A stretch of DNA of 7,905 nucleotides from Tannerella sp. (GTDB lineage Bacteria > Bacteroidota > Bacteroidia > Bacteroidales > Tannerellaceae): positions 1-7,905 of the forward strand of contig JAIRXI010000298.1 of assembly GCA_031268395.1 (NCBI GenBank). Direction: 5' to 3'. Below are positions 1-7,349 of this stretch, one piece after another. The notes beneath the pieces are model-generated. The model saw only the letters and a program-made list of their open reading frames with translations. It was not told the DNA's origin and ran no database searches. A program made the position numbers and the translations under genes. Every line of letters starts with the position of its first letter. The stretch's first letter is position 1.

Positions 1-138
1 CTTAGGCGGAAAGGGTGGCTTTCCTTAGGCGGAAAGGGTGGCTTTCCTTAGGCGGAAAGGGTGGCTTTCCTTAGGCGGAAAGGGTGACTTTCCTTAGGCG
101 GGAAGGGCGGCTTCCCTTAGGCGGGAAGGGCGGCTTCC
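1..138. repeat. Six tandem 23-bp palindromic repeats
   Basis: Six head-to-tail 23-bp units start at 1, 24, 47, 70, 93 and 116; the array may continue beyond the left edge. Each unit is a 17-nt hairpin (arms GGAAAG and CTTTCC, loop GGTGG) joined by the linker TTAGGC. Units 1-3 are identical. Unit 4 differs by one loop base (A at 87). Units 5 and 6 are identical to each other, with arms GGGAAG/CTTCCC and loop GGCGG, so the arm change A to G is matched by T to C at the paired position. There are no spacers between units, which excludes a CRISPR array. The period is not a multiple of three, so this is unlikely to encode a repeated peptide. Function is unknown. Confidence 0.95.
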
Positions 139-140
139 CA

Positions 141-167
141 TATAAGGAAAGCCGCCCTTCCCTTATA
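141..167 (-). repeat. Inverted array copy forming a long hairpin
   Basis: Directly after the six tandem units lies a copy of the same core in opposite orientation (loop CCGCC instead of GGCGG), with extended flanks TATAAG...CTTATA. The 11-nt arms at 141-151 and 157-167 pair except at one position. In a minus-strand transcript that position is a G-U wobble, so the hairpin would be stronger in RNA running out of the protease gene than in the opposite direction. No U-run follows, so it does not look like a classical Rho-independent terminator. It could still shield the 3' end or slow transcription leaving the operon; that role is inference. Confidence 0.7.
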
Positions 168-170
168 AGA

Positions 171-221
171 CGGGTTGGAATATTCCGAATGCGGATTCGG
201 TTTTTCAAGCATACCGTTTTC
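171..221 (-). repeat. Diverged 51-bp copy of protease gene segment
   Basis: Positions 171-221 match 1740-1799 of the adjacent protease gene at 46 of 51 aligned bases after one 9-nt gap (gene bases 1786-1794 are absent here). In the minus-strand frame three differences are silent and two change residues (Leu to Pro, Asp to Asn), and the gap removes exactly three codons (Ala-Ile-Thr). Similarity stops at both ends. The match spans the conserved DPHSEYS segment of the protease. It is either a partial duplication of this gene or the remnant of a related paralogue. Confidence 0.8.
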
Positions 222-335
222 CGCCTCCGGAAATATCTCCTGATCGCCAAAAACCTTTACTCGCTCTGTCTCCGTGTTAGCATAAAAAACGGAGAACATG
301 GAGATATACTGCATGTGGGCGAAAATCGTGGATTT

Positions 336-357
336 AACGACGATGTCCCCCGTCGTT
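336..357 (-). terminator. Hairpin at the protease stop codon
   Basis: A perfect 7-bp inverted repeat, AACGACG (336-342) and CGTCGTT (351-357), with an 8-nt loop, begins in the last base of the protease TGA codon and lies immediately downstream on the minus strand. It is followed by TAAATCC rather than a U-run, so intrinsic termination would be weak. It may instead mark the transcript 3' end or be fortuitous. Confidence 0.3.
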
Positions 358-1970
358 CACAATCCCTTTCCCAGAATCCGGTGATAGACGTCGGGACTGC
401 TGATGATTCGCAACGCTTCTTTCAGGCTTTCGTTTTCGTCGTTAATGATCTGGTAATATTCGCTCATGTCAAACAGATCGCGCGCGATGAGCGCCTTTAT
501 CTGTAGCGTTATCAGCGCCCTGGATTTATTATACTGTTCTTCGTTAAATTCCACCTCCTTTTCGGCGGCCGTCTGTCGAAGTTCCTCGAGGACGTCTTCC
601 GGTACGTTGAAACCGTGCTTGTAGCGGAGGATGTCGGGATAGTTTTTGTTCAGTGTTTTCCGGTTCCGGTCCAGGTAGTTCATGCTGACGATGTTGATGA
701 TTCCGAGGGCGGATACTTTCCGGTGGTAGTCGGTGTAGCGCGCGGAGTCCAGCGGGATGAAGACGTCCGGCATGATGCCGCCGCCACCGTAGACGGTCCG
801 TTTCGAGACGAGCGTGTTGAACTTGAGAGAATCGGGGAAGTGGATGCTGTCGGCGCTCATCAGTTCGCCGCGGTTGTAACGTTCGATCAGTTCGCGGTTG
901 TACAGGGTGTCGTTGCCCATGGTGTAATGCTTCTGGATGTTGCGTCCGCTGGGGGTGTAGTATCGGGCCACGGTCAGGCGGATCATGGAACCGTCGGGCA
1001 GCGGGACGGGCTTTTGCACCAACCCCTTGCCGAATGTGCGCCGGCCGACGATTACGCCCCGGTCCCAGTCCTGGACGGCGCCGGAGACGATTTCGCTGGC
1101 CGAGGCGGAATATTCGTCTACCAGAAGGACCAGGCGTCCGTTTTCAAAATTCCCCTTTTCGGTGGCGAACGAGTTCTCGCGCGGCTGCCGGTTTCCCTGG
1201 GTATAGACAATCAGTTTCTCCCGGTCCAGAAATTCGTCGGCCAGTTCGTGGGCGATGTGCAGGTATCCGCCGCCGTTGCCCTGCAGGTCCAGCACGAGGT
1301 TTTCCATTCCCTGGAGCAGCAGTTTCCCGACGGCTTCGCGGATCTCTTTGGACGAGGTGATGGCAAAGCGGCTCAGGCGGATGTATCCGGTGGATTCGTC
1401 GAGCATGTAGGCGGCGTCCAGGCTGTAGATCGGGATGTTGCCGCGGGTGATGGTGTATTCCAGCAGCTCCGCGAAGCCGGTTCTCCGCACCTTGATGCGT
1501 ACCTGGGTGTTGCGCGGACCGCGCAGCCGTTTCATGATGTCCGTATTTTTCATCTTGACGCCGGCGATCACGGTGTCGTCGACGAAGATGATGCGGTCGC
1601 CCGCCAGCAGACCGATCTTTTCGGAGGGGCCGCCCGAAATGACCTGTATGACATAGAGCGTGTCGGTCAGCATGTTGAACTGTATGCCGATCCCGTCGAA
1701 ATTGCTTTCCAGCGGTTCGGTCAGTTCTTTGGTCTCTTCCGGATTGGAATATTCCGAATGGGGATCCAGTTTTTCGAGCATACCGGTAATGGCGTTTTCG
1801 GACAGTTTTTTTTCGTCGGCCGGGTCTACGTACAGGGTAGAAATGGCGCTGAAGGCGATCAGCAGTTTGCGCGAATCTTCGCTGATGCGCTGCTGGGCGT
1901 GCAGGCTGGCTGCCGCAAAAACAATCATGCCGGCAACGGCTGCCGGCCATTTAATCTTCATGATGTTCAT
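357..1970 (-). CDS. Secreted S41 C-terminal processing protease
   Basis: A 537-residue serine protease of the Ctp/Prc family (peptidase family S41), which cleaves proteins in the cell envelope near their C-termini. Residues 1-25 form a signal peptide: a short basic start, a hydrophobic core, then SLHA before QQ, a typical signal peptidase I site. The DPHSEYS segment lies at about 69-75. A PDZ-like domain spans roughly 90-165. The catalytic core carries the Ser-Lys dyad: Ser290 in YSASASE, Lys315 and Gln319 in FGKGLVQ, with the same 25- and 4-residue spacing as E. coli Prc (Ser430, Lys455, Gln459). About 200 further residues follow, rich in charged and helical sequence. The frame is open upstream to 2081, but that would run deep inside coaD and bury the signal peptide; ATG at 1970 or 1961 is preferred, giving a 20- or 11-nt overlap with coaD. 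It is probably translated from the operon transcript. Substrates cannot be predicted. Confidence 0.93.
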   Translation of the reverse strand: MNIMKIKWPAAVAGMIVFAAASLHAQQRISEDSRKLLIAFSAISTLYVDPADEKKLSENAITGMLEKLDPHSEYSNPEETKELTEPLESNFDGIGIQFNMLTDTLYVIQVISGGPSEKIGLLAGDRIIFVDDTVIAGVKMKNTDIMKRLRGPRNTQVRIKVRRTGFAELLEYTITRGNIPIYSLDAAYMLDESTGYIRLSRFAITSSKEIREAVGKLLLQGMENLVLDLQGNGGGYLHIAHELADEFLDREKLIVYTQGNRQPRENSFATEKGNFENGRLVLLVDEYSASASEIVSGAVQDWDRGVIVGRRTFGKGLVQKPVPLPDGSMIRLTVARYYTPSGRNIQKHYTMGNDTLYNRELIERYNRGELMSADSIHFPDSLKFNTLVSKRTVYGGGGIMPDVFIPLDSARYTDYHRKVSALGIINIVSMNYLDRNRKTLNKNYPDILRYKHGFNVPEDVLEELRQTAAEKEVEFNEEQYNKSRALITLQIKALIARDLFDMSEYYQIINDENESLKEALRIISSPDVYHRILGKGL

Positions 1971-2421
1971 ATAATTGAATTTCTTTGGGGACAAAAGCGG
2001 AAACGTCTTTTCCGCAGGATAATAATTCGCGTACGATGCTGGAACTGACAAAGGCGCATTCCGGCTCGGCAAACAGGACAAGCGTATCGATGCCGGTCAG
2101 TTTCCGGTTGACATCTGCGATGTTTTTTTCGTATTCAAAGTCGTTGACGGTGCGTATGCCGCGTACAATGAAGTCGGCATTCACGTTCCGGGCAAAGTCG
2201 ACGGTCGGCGAATCGTAGGCCATGACCTGTACGTTCGGGTTCCGTCCGTAGAGGCGCCTGATTGATTCGAGGCGTTTTTCCAGCGGGAAAAAACTTTTCT
2301 TGTCGCGGTTGACGCCGACGGATATGACAAGCTCGTCCACCAGACGGAGTGCGCGGTCGACCAGCGACTGGTGTCCGATCGTGAACGGGTCGAACGTTCC
2401 CGGGAAAATGGCTCTCTTCAT
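1951..2421 (-). CDS. coaD: Phosphopantetheine adenylyltransferase
   Basis: A 156-residue cytosolic enzyme for the penultimate step of coenzyme A synthesis: it transfers AMP from ATP to 4'-phosphopantetheine, giving dephospho-CoA and pyrophosphate. It is a small nucleotidyltransferase of normal family length. The N-terminal signature [10 protein letters not shown] lies at residues 8-17 and includes the nucleotide-binding TxGH (14-17). VRGIR at 86-90 matches the usual VRGLR substrate loop, and SSSIVRE at about 126-132 is the counterpart of the ISSTxxR motif. The start codon shares four bases (ATGA) with the parE stop, indicating translational coupling, and the 3' end overlaps the protease start. 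The order parE-coaD-S41 protease is, as I recall, common in Bacteroidales. No promoter is evident in front, so expression should follow the parE operon. Confidence 0.97.
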   Translation of the reverse strand: MKRAIFPGTFDPFTIGHQSLVDRALRLVDELVISVGVNRDKKSFFPLEKRLESIRRLYGRNPNVQVMAYDSPTVDFARNVNADFIVRGIRTVNDFEYEKNIADVNRKLTGIDTLVLFAEPECAFVSSSIVRELLSCGKDVSAFVPKEIQLYEHHED

Positions 2422-4301
2422 TGCCTCTCTGCCTGTCGGTTGACCGGGTCTTCTTCCACTATCAGGTTCTCGATAATGAACGTCTGCCTGTCCATCGTAT
2501 TTTTTCCCATGTAGAACTCCAGCATTTCCTTGATCTGGTCTTCTTTTTTCATGGTGACGGGATCCAGACGGATGCTTTTTCCGATGAAATGCTTGAATTC
2601 GTCCGGGGAGATTTCTCCCAGTCCCTTGAAACGGGTGATTTCCGCATTTTTTCCGATCTCTCTGAGGGCGTTCAGGCGTTCCTTTTCCGTATAGCAGTAA
2701 ATGGTCTTCTGCTTGTTGCGCACGCGGAAGAGCGGCGTTTGCAGGATGTATACGTGATTGCGCTTGATCAGGTCGGGGAAAAACTGGAGGAAGAAGGTCA
2801 TCAGCAACAGGCGGATGTGCATGCCGTCGTCGTCCGCGTCGGTGGCGATGATGACTTTGTTGTATCGTAGCCCGTCCAGCCCGTCCTCAATATTCAGCGC
2901 AGCCTGAAGCAGGTTGAATTCTTCATTTTCGTACACTATTTTTTTTGTCAGGCCAAAGCAGTTCAGCGGTTTTCCCCGGAGGCTGAAGACGGCTTGCAGG
3001 TTCGGATCGCGGCTTTTGGTGATGGAACCGCTGGCCGAGTCGCCCTCGGTGATGAAAATGCTGGAAGCGTCCCTGTTTTCGTCCTTGGGATCGCACAGGT
3101 GGATGCGGCAGTCGCGGAGTTTGCGATTGTGCAGGTTCGACTTTTTGGAGCGCTCGCGTGCCAGTTTCGAGATGCCGGCAATGGCTTTGCGCTCCTTTTC
3201 CGACTCAAGGATTTTCTTCAGCAGGATATTGGACGTCTCCGTATTGATATGTAAATAATTGTCCAGCCCTTTTTTGAGGAAGTCGCCTATAAACTTGGGA
3301 ACGGTCGGTCCGTCGGGGCCCATGTCCCTGGAACCCAGTTTCGTCTTTGTCTGGCTTTCAAACACAGGTTCTTCCACCTTGATGCTGATGGCGGCTACTA
3401 TGCCGGAACGGATGTCGGAATATTCGAAATTCTTGTTGTAATATTCTTTGACAACACGGCCGACGGACTCCCGGAAAGCGGAGAGATGTGTCCCTCCCTG
3501 CGTTGTGTACTGTCCGTTGACAAAGGAATAATACTCTTCGCCGTATTGATTGCTGTGCGTAATGACCACTTCGATGTCGTCGCCTTTCAGGTGGATGATC
3601 GGGTACAGCGCCTCGGTTGTCAGGTTTTCGTTCAGCAGGTCGGCCAGGCCGTTTTTGGAATAAAACGTTTTTCCGTTGAATATGACGGTCAGTCCCGAAT
3701 TGAGAAAGACATAGTTCTTCAGCAGATTTTCAACAAACTCGTCGTTGTAGGAGTATTCGGCAAAGATCTGGCTGTCGGGGACGAAGGTGACGGAAGTGCC
3801 GTTTTTTTCCGAAGTGGTTTCGATGCCGGATTCGCGGGTGATGGCGGCCCGATGGTATTCCACTTCCCTGCATTCGTTTTCGCGGTAGCTGACAATCTTG
3901 AAATAACTGCTCAGCGCGTTGACGGCCTTGATGCCGACGCCGTTCAGGCCGACGGATTTCTTGAAGGCCTTGCTGTCGTACTTGGCGCCGGTGTTCATCC
4001 GGCTGGACACGTCCACGACTTTGTTCAGCGGGACGCCCCGCCCGTAATCGCGCACCGTCACCCCACCGTTGTCGATGGTGACGGAAATGCTTTTACCGTA
4101 TCCCATCATGTACTCGTCGATGGAATTGTCCAGCACTTCCTTCAACAGGACATAAATCCCGTCGTCCGGCGAAGTCCCGTCGCCCAGTTTCCCGATGTAC
4201 ATACCCGGACGCAGGCGGATGTGTTCGCTCCATTCCAGCGTCCTGATATCTTCGTCGATGTAATTGGTTTCCTGTTGCAGGTATGAGTTGAGTTCGTTCA
4301 T
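2418..4301 (-). CDS. parE: DNA topoisomerase IV subunit B
   Basis: A 627-residue ATPase subunit of the type IIA topoisomerase that decatenates daughter chromosomes, working with ParC (not in this window). The GHKL ATPase domain shows the N-box [12 protein letters not shown] (52-63, with Glu55 and Asn59), DYGRG (85-89) and the GLNGVG lid (118-123). The transducer domain carries the QTK loop (317-319) that contacts ATP. The Toprim domain has EGDSA (419-423) and the metal-binding DADDD (488-492), and KGLGE at 559-563 closes the core. The TEGDSASGS form and the short length fit Bacteroidetes ParE rather than GyrB, though this is a judgement from memory. The frame is open upstream to 4418, but the extra 39 residues overlap the GNAT gene and resemble nothing; ATG at 4301 lies 7 nt after that gene's stop codon. 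The 3' end overlaps coaD by ATGA. Confidence 0.95.
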   Translation of the reverse strand: MNELNSYLQQETNYIDEDIRTLEWSEHIRLRPGMYIGKLGDGTSPDDGIYVLLKEVLDNSIDEYMMGYGKSISVTIDNGGVTVRDYGRGVPLNKVVDVSSRMNTGAKYDSKAFKKSVGLNGVGIKAVNALSSYFKIVSYRENECREVEYHRAAITRESGIETTSEKNGTSVTFVPDSQIFAEYSYNDEFVENLLKNYVFLNSGLTVIFNGKTFYSKNGLADLLNENLTTEALYPIIHLKGDDIEVVITHSNQYGEEYYSFVNGQYTTQGGTHLSAFRESVGRVVKEYYNKNFEYSDIRSGIVAAISIKVEEPVFESQTKTKLGSRDMGPDGPTVPKFIGDFLKKGLDNYLHINTETSNILLKKILESEKERKAIAGISKLARERSKKSNLHNRKLRDCRIHLCDPKDENRDASSIFITEGDSASGSITKSRDPNLQAVFSLRGKPLNCFGLTKKIVYENEEFNLLQAALNIEDGLDGLRYNKVIIATDADDDGMHIRLLLMTFFLQFFPDLIKRNHVYILQTPLFRVRNKQKTIYCYTEKERLNALREIGKNAEITRFKGLGEISPDEFKHFIGKSIRLDPVTMKKEDQIKEMLEFYMGKNTMDRQTFIIENLIVEEDPVNRQAERQ

Positions 4302-4308
4302 AATCGAA

Positions 4309-5436
4309 TCATAAATGTTTGATGAAAGCTCTTCTGGTCTTGTGGTGTTCACGCCGAAAATAATCCCATTGCAACTGTATGGCGCTGTTTGTTTCGAGTT
4401 CGGGATTGCTTTCGGCATATTCTACGCCCAGTTTGACATATCTTGGAATCAAATCATTAAATATTAATGCGTTCACGCCCTTGTTCCGGTATTCCGGAAG
4501 GACGCCCATCAGATAGAGGTCGATCACTTTGGGCTTGCCGTAAAGGGTTTTCAGAAGCGGGATGAATCCGAACGGGAAAAACGAACCCCTGGCCTTGCGA
4601 AGCGCGCGGGAAAGGTTGGGCATTGTGATGCCGAAAGCCACAACCGCGTCATCGCGCTTGCGCAGGACGATGGTAATGAGGTCCAGCCGGAGCATGGGAA
4701 TATACATGTTGACGTAGTATTTAATTTGGTTCGGCGTCAGTTCGGTATATCCGTAAAGCGGGGCGTAGGCCTTGTTCATCGCGTCGAAAATTTTGTATGC
4801 ATAGGGCCAGATATCTTTCCGTCTCTTGAACTTGAGTATCTCAAGTCCGTATTTTTCCTTGACGATTTCGCCGATGCGGAGATGTTTCTCGGGCACTTCC
4901 TTCGGGACAAAAATCTTGAACTCGTGCCAGTCCGAATCCTTCACGTATCCCATCCGCTGCATGTGTTCGGGATAATAGGGATAGTTATAGATGGTCGCCA
5001 TTGTTCCCGTCAGGTCAAAACCTTCGACCAGCATGCCTTCGTGGTCCATATCCGTGAAACCCAGCGGGCCATGGAGGGCGTTCATGCCTTTTCCCTTCGC
5101 CCAGCGCTCGACGGCCCCGAAAAGCCGGTCCGCCACTTCCACATCATCAATGAAATCGACGAATCCGAAACGGGCGTGTTTCTGCCGCCACGTTTCATTG
5201 CTCCTGCGATTGATGATGCCGGCAATGCGTCCGACAATCCGGTCGTCCCTGAAAGCAAGGAAATAGATGGCTTCGCTGACTTCAAAAGAGGGATTTTTTT
5301 CCCGCGAAAGAGTCATCATTTCTTCATCAATCAATCCGGGGACATGGTACGGACTATTTTTGTAAAGGTCGATGTTGAACTTGACGAATTGTTTCAACTC
5401 CCTGTCTGTATTAACTTCTCTGATGAATATACTCAT
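4309..5436 (-). CDS. GNAT-fold acyltransferase-like protein
   Basis: A 375-residue, probably cytosolic protein of the acyl-CoA N-acyltransferase superfamily; no signal peptide or clear membrane segment is visible. The best evidence is near the C-terminus: [14 protein letters not shown] (312-325) resembles the acetyl-CoA-binding motif A of GNAT enzymes (R-x-x-G-x-G/A), preceded by a hydrophobic strand (IDLYLMG) and followed by ESNPELETN (342-350). The N-terminal part has strands such as [16 protein letters not shown] (58-73) like the start of a GNAT domain, so the protein may hold two GNAT-like halves. Aromatic- and basic-rich segments lie between them (about 145-250). I recognise it as a conserved Bacteroidetes family usually annotated only as N-acetyltransferase or hypothetical; the substrate is unknown. 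It is first in the operon, 7 nt ahead of parE, with a TAnnTTTG promoter box 22 bp before its start codon. Confidence 0.75.
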   Translation of the reverse strand: MSIFIREVNTDRELKQFVKFNIDLYKNSPYHVPGLIDEEMMTLSREKNPSFEVSEAIYFLAFRDDRIVGRIAGIINRRSNETWRQKHARFGFVDFIDDVEVADRLFGAVERWAKGKGMNALHGPLGFTDMDHEGMLVEGFDLTGTMATIYNYPYYPEHMQRMGYVKDSDWHEFKIFVPKEVPEKHLRIGEIVKEKYGLEILKFKRRKDIWPYAYKIFDAMNKAYAPLYGYTELTPNQIKYYVNMYIPMLRLDLITIVLRKRDDAVVAFGITMPNLSRALRKARGSFFPFGFIPLLKTLYGKPKVIDLYLMGVLPEYRNKGVNALIFNDLIPRYVKLGVEYAESNPELETNSAIQLQWDYFRREHHKTRRAFIKHL

Positions 5437-5458
5437 GCGATCATTCGAATTTGGGTGG

Positions 5459-5466
5459 CAAATGTA
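5459..5466 (-). promoter_or_regulatory. Promoter -7 box for GNAT-parE-coaD-S41 operon
   Basis: On the minus strand TACATTTG matches the Bacteroidetes -7 consensus TAnnTTTG and sits 22 bp upstream of the GNAT start codon, implying a leader of roughly 15 nt. A clear -33 TTG is lacking; the nearest candidate is TGTTTC about 21 bp further upstream. Two 8-bp A-tracts (T-tracts on the plus strand at 5500-5507 and 5523-5530) lie upstream, about 23 bp apart, where an UP-like element or intrinsic curvature could act. Confidence 0.6.
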
Positions 5467-5540
5467 AGAATTTTGAGTGTAGAAACAGATAAATGTGCCT
5501 TTTTTTTATCCGCAGGCAAGCGTTTTTTTTGAACGGAATG

Positions 5541-7028
5541 TCAGAACAGGGACAGGAGCAACTCTTCCACACTGGCACGCATCAAACTGTTTTTACCTGA
5601 AAACTGATTGATTAGAATGGCTACGGCATATTGTTTGCCATCCTTGACGACGTATCCGCCATAGCACCGGACGCGGCTCATGCTTCCGCTTTTCAGGCGA
5701 GCTTTTCCCTGCAGCGCCGATCCTTTGAGCATCGTCTGCACAGTACCTTCCACGCCGGCCTGCGGCAGCGAGCGGAAGAACGTTTCCGAAACTTCCGGAC
5801 TGGCGGCCATGAAGACATACAGGTCACATAAAAACCGGGCCGTCGTCTTGTTGCTGGAGGCCAGTCCACTGCCGTCATACATCCACAGAGAAGCCGTGTT
5901 CAGCCCTTTTTCGCGCCAGTAGTTTTCGATTACCCTGACGCCTCTTTCAAAAGAAGAAATGACCTCCTGCGGTTCCGGCACGTATCGCAGCCCAAGGGTT
6001 TTCAGCAGCGCATCCGCATAAAGGTTCTGGCTGGCAAAGTGCGTGATGCGGATGATTTCCTTCAACGCGGGGGAATGGGTCGTAATCAGTTTTTTTCGTC
6101 CGGCGGTCGGCCACTGGCCGGATTCCGACAGTATACGGTAGCAGGAAGGCTCTCTTTTGATTTCGAAGCCCTTTCGGAGCAGGTAGCCGTTGAAATATTG
6201 TGCCAGAAACAGGCCGGGTTCGGGAATATCGCCCTTGATCCTGATCCGGCTGCGCCGTTCGGGTACAACGCCATACAGATAGCGGTCGTTGGAAAAGGGG
6301 AATCCGGTGATGTAGCAGCTGTCTGTCGAAACGGGCGCCGCTTTCAGGTAATTGTGGATTATCAGAAAGGGCATGGCCGGTTCGCAGCGGGAAATGGAGG
6401 GAGGCGCGCCCGCTCCATTCGTTTCCAGATAAAGCGCATATTGATTGTCAAATATATTAAGTCCGTAACTTCCCTGTCCGTAGTAATTTCCCAAATCTTC
6501 GCGCATCCATTTCATGGAGACGCCTTCCGTATCGAAAATACTTTCGTCGGCAATCACACGTCCGGTGATTTTGCGGATGCCGGCGGCTTCCACCGCCTCA
6601 GCCCACCGTGCAAGCAGGCTGTCCTTTTCCATGTGGAGTTCGGAGGAGTTGAGGGTTGGGTCTCCCGTGCCGTATATGTACAGGTTTCCGTTCAAAACCC
6701 CGTCACGGATTTCGCCGTCGTACAGGAGAGACGTTTCAAAGCGGAAATCTTCGCCCAGGATGGCCAGTGCAGAAGCCGTCGTAACGGTTTTCAGCACCGA
6801 TGCCGGCGTCAATTCGCGTTCGTCGTCGAAACGGTAAAGCACCCGGCCGCTTGCCACTTCCCTGACCATAAAGGAGACGGAAGCGCCTTTCAGCGCGTTT
6901 TTTTCGAGAAAACGTTTTAGCGGAACCGGCATCTGCGCCTGCATTTGCATGCCGAAAATGAATAAACACAGAACAGCCGCTCTCCGGCCATGAAATGAAT
7001 GAGTGTGCGATAAAAAAGTCTGCTTCAT
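5541..7028 (-). CDS. dacB: D-alanyl-D-alanine carboxypeptidase, PBP4 type
   Basis: A 495-residue class C penicillin-binding protein (peptidase family S13) that trims D-Ala from, or cleaves cross-links in, peptidoglycan in the periplasm. All three active-site motifs are visible: Ser77-Val-Leu-Lys80 (nucleophile and general base), Ser391-Ser-Asn393 in YDGSGLASSN, and Lys446-Ser-Gly448, a KSG variant of the usual KTG box. The long insert between the first two motifs (about 80-385) is typical of PBP4. Residues 1-32 form a signal peptide with basic GRR and a hydrophobic stretch; the cleavage site near MQMQAQ is not certain. The frame is open to 7220, but the upstream part runs through the promoter at 7063-7070 and up to the tRNA gene, so ATG at 7028 is preferred. 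The gene is separated from the next operon by 104 bp with no obvious terminator, so some read-through is possible. Confidence 0.93.
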   Translation of the reverse strand: MKQTFLSHTHSFHGRRAAVLCLFIFGMQMQAQMPVPLKRFLEKNALKGASVSFMVREVASGRVLYRFDDERELTPASVLKTVTTASALAILGEDFRFETSLLYDGEIRDGVLNGNLYIYGTGDPTLNSSELHMEKDSLLARWAEAVEAAGIRKITGRVIADESIFDTEGVSMKWMREDLGNYYGQGSYGLNIFDNQYALYLETNGAGAPPSISRCEPAMPFLIIHNYLKAAPVSTDSCYITGFPFSNDRYLYGVVPERRSRIRIKGDIPEPGLFLAQYFNGYLLRKGFEIKREPSCYRILSESGQWPTAGRKKLITTHSPALKEIIRITHFASQNLYADALLKTLGLRYVPEPQEVISSFERGVRVIENYWREKGLNTASLWMYDGSGLASSNKTTARFLCDLYVFMAASPEVSETFFRSLPQAGVEGTVQTMLKGSALQGKARLKSGSMSRVRCYGGYVVKDGKQYAVAILINQFSGKNSLMRASVEELLLSLF

Positions 7029-7035
7029 AGTTACA

Positions 7036-7058
7036 CTGATTCGGATTGATTGAATCAG
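7036..7058 (-). promoter_or_regulatory. Inverted repeat in the dacB leader
   Basis: Perfect 7-bp arms CTGATTC (7036-7042) and GAATCAG (7052-7058) with a 9-nt loop lie between the dacB -7 box and its start codon. The repeat would fall at or just after the transcription start. It could be an operator or a leader hairpin affecting translation; no regulator is identified. Confidence 0.35.
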
Positions 7059-7062
7059 CGGA

Positions 7063-7070
7063 CAAATGTA
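7063..7070 (-). promoter_or_regulatory. Promoter -7 box for dacB
   Basis: TACATTTG on the minus strand matches TAnnTTTG, 34 bp upstream of the preferred dacB start, and is identical to the box before the GNAT gene. No strong -33 TTG is seen at the expected distance. The box supports ATG 7028 over the longer reading frame. Confidence 0.6.
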
Positions 7071-7153
7071 CATGATAATTTTCAAAATCGTCGTTCGAAA
7101 ACGGAAAAACACGTCGGATCGGAGAAGGACAAATAAAAAAGACAGCAGGCAAA

Positions 7154-7183
7154 TTGTTTTTATGGAAAAAAGTTTTACCTTTG
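7154..7183 (+). promoter_or_regulatory. Promoter for tRNA-Lys
   Basis: TTG at 7154-7156 and TACCTTTG at 7176-7183, separated by 19 bp, match both halves of the Bacteroidetes vegetative promoter (TTG, 19-21 bp, TAnnTTTG). The -7 box ends 30 bp before the tRNA, leaving a short 5' leader for RNase P removal. This is the best promoter match in the window. Confidence 0.8.
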
Positions 7184-7213
7184 CACCCGCGTTTGAAAAA
7201 ACATATTTCTGTC

Positions 7214-7286
7214 GATTCACTAGCTCAGCAGGTAGAGCACATCCCTTTTAAGGATGGGGTCCTGGGTTCGAGCCCCAGGTGGATCA
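7214..7286 (+). tRNA. tRNA-Lys (anticodon UUU)
   Basis: A complete 73-nt cloverleaf. The acceptor stem pairs GATTCAC (7214-7220) with GTGGATC (7279-7285), with one G-U pair. The D stem is GCTC/GAGC. The anticodon stem is CATCC/GGATG with loop CTTTTAA and anticodon TTT at 7247-7249. The variable region has five bases. The T stem is CTGGG/CCCAG with loop TTCGAGC. The discriminator is A7286. CCT follows, so the CCA end is not encoded and must be added enzymatically. It decodes AAA and AAG lysine codons. It has its own promoter and terminator and is divergent from dacB. Confidence 0.97.
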
Positions 7287-7293
7287 CCTGTAA

Positions 7294-7323
7294 AAGCTGC
7301 TGTTTCAGTGGCTTCTTTTATTT
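7294..7323 (+). terminator. Rho-independent terminator of tRNA-Lys
   Basis: A 9-bp stem, AAGCTGCTG (7294-7302) with CAGTGGCTT (7306-7314), including two G-U pairs, closes a TTT loop and is followed by CTTTTATTT. It begins 7 nt after the tRNA, the expected place for the end of a single-gene tRNA transcript. Confidence 0.75.
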
Positions 7324-7349
7324 GCAGCGGTTACATGCCATTTTTTTTT

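Larger units (their letters stand above)
117..314 (-). pseudogene. 65-codon ORF holding an S41 protease fragment
   Basis: This small reading frame begins with ATG at 314, 42 bp past the protease stop codon, and ends inside the tandem repeats. Its residues around 33-49 ([15 protein letters not shown] within them) closely match the N-terminal region of the neighbouring S41 protease ([15 protein letters not shown]). The remainder has no resemblance I recognise, and its last residues are simply translated hairpin repeats. There is no catalytic region, signal peptide or clear ribosome binding site. A degraded gene fragment or chance ORF is more likely than a functional peptide. Confidence 0.35.

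Noticed and set aside
1..138. CRISPR array
   Set aside because: The units abut directly with no variable spacers, and each is itself a palindrome with a 6-nt linker.
615..2048. Long plus-strand ORF of 477 codons opposite the protease gene
   Set aside because: It lies entirely antisense to the S41 protease and coaD genes, whose catalytic motifs are clear, and its translation is low-complexity with no recognisable domain. It is a shadow frame of GC-biased codons.
1971..2081. N-terminal extension of the protease to ATG 2081
   Set aside because: It would overlap coaD by 131 bp and place 37 unrelated residues before a well-formed signal peptide.
2418..4301. Call as GyrB instead of ParE
   Set aside because: The 627-residue length and the TEGDSASGS Toprim context fit the Bacteroidetes topoisomerase IV B subunit better. 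This relies on remembered family features, and a phylogeny would settle it.
4302..4418. N-terminal extension of ParE to ATG 4418
   Set aside because: The extra residues are the GNAT gene read in another frame; ATG 4301 directly follows the GNAT stop and gives a normal-length ParE.
357..7028. A new multi-gene system among the protein genes
   Set aside because: The cluster consists of core functions (topoisomerase IV, CoA synthesis, envelope protease, cell-wall carboxypeptidase) plus one uncharacterised GNAT-like protein. No defence, toxin, secretion or biosynthetic pattern is visible.
7029..7220. N-terminal extension of the PBP4-type enzyme to ATG 7220
   Set aside because: It would read through a TAnnTTTG promoter box and overlap the tRNA-Lys start, and ATG 7028 already begins a signal peptide.
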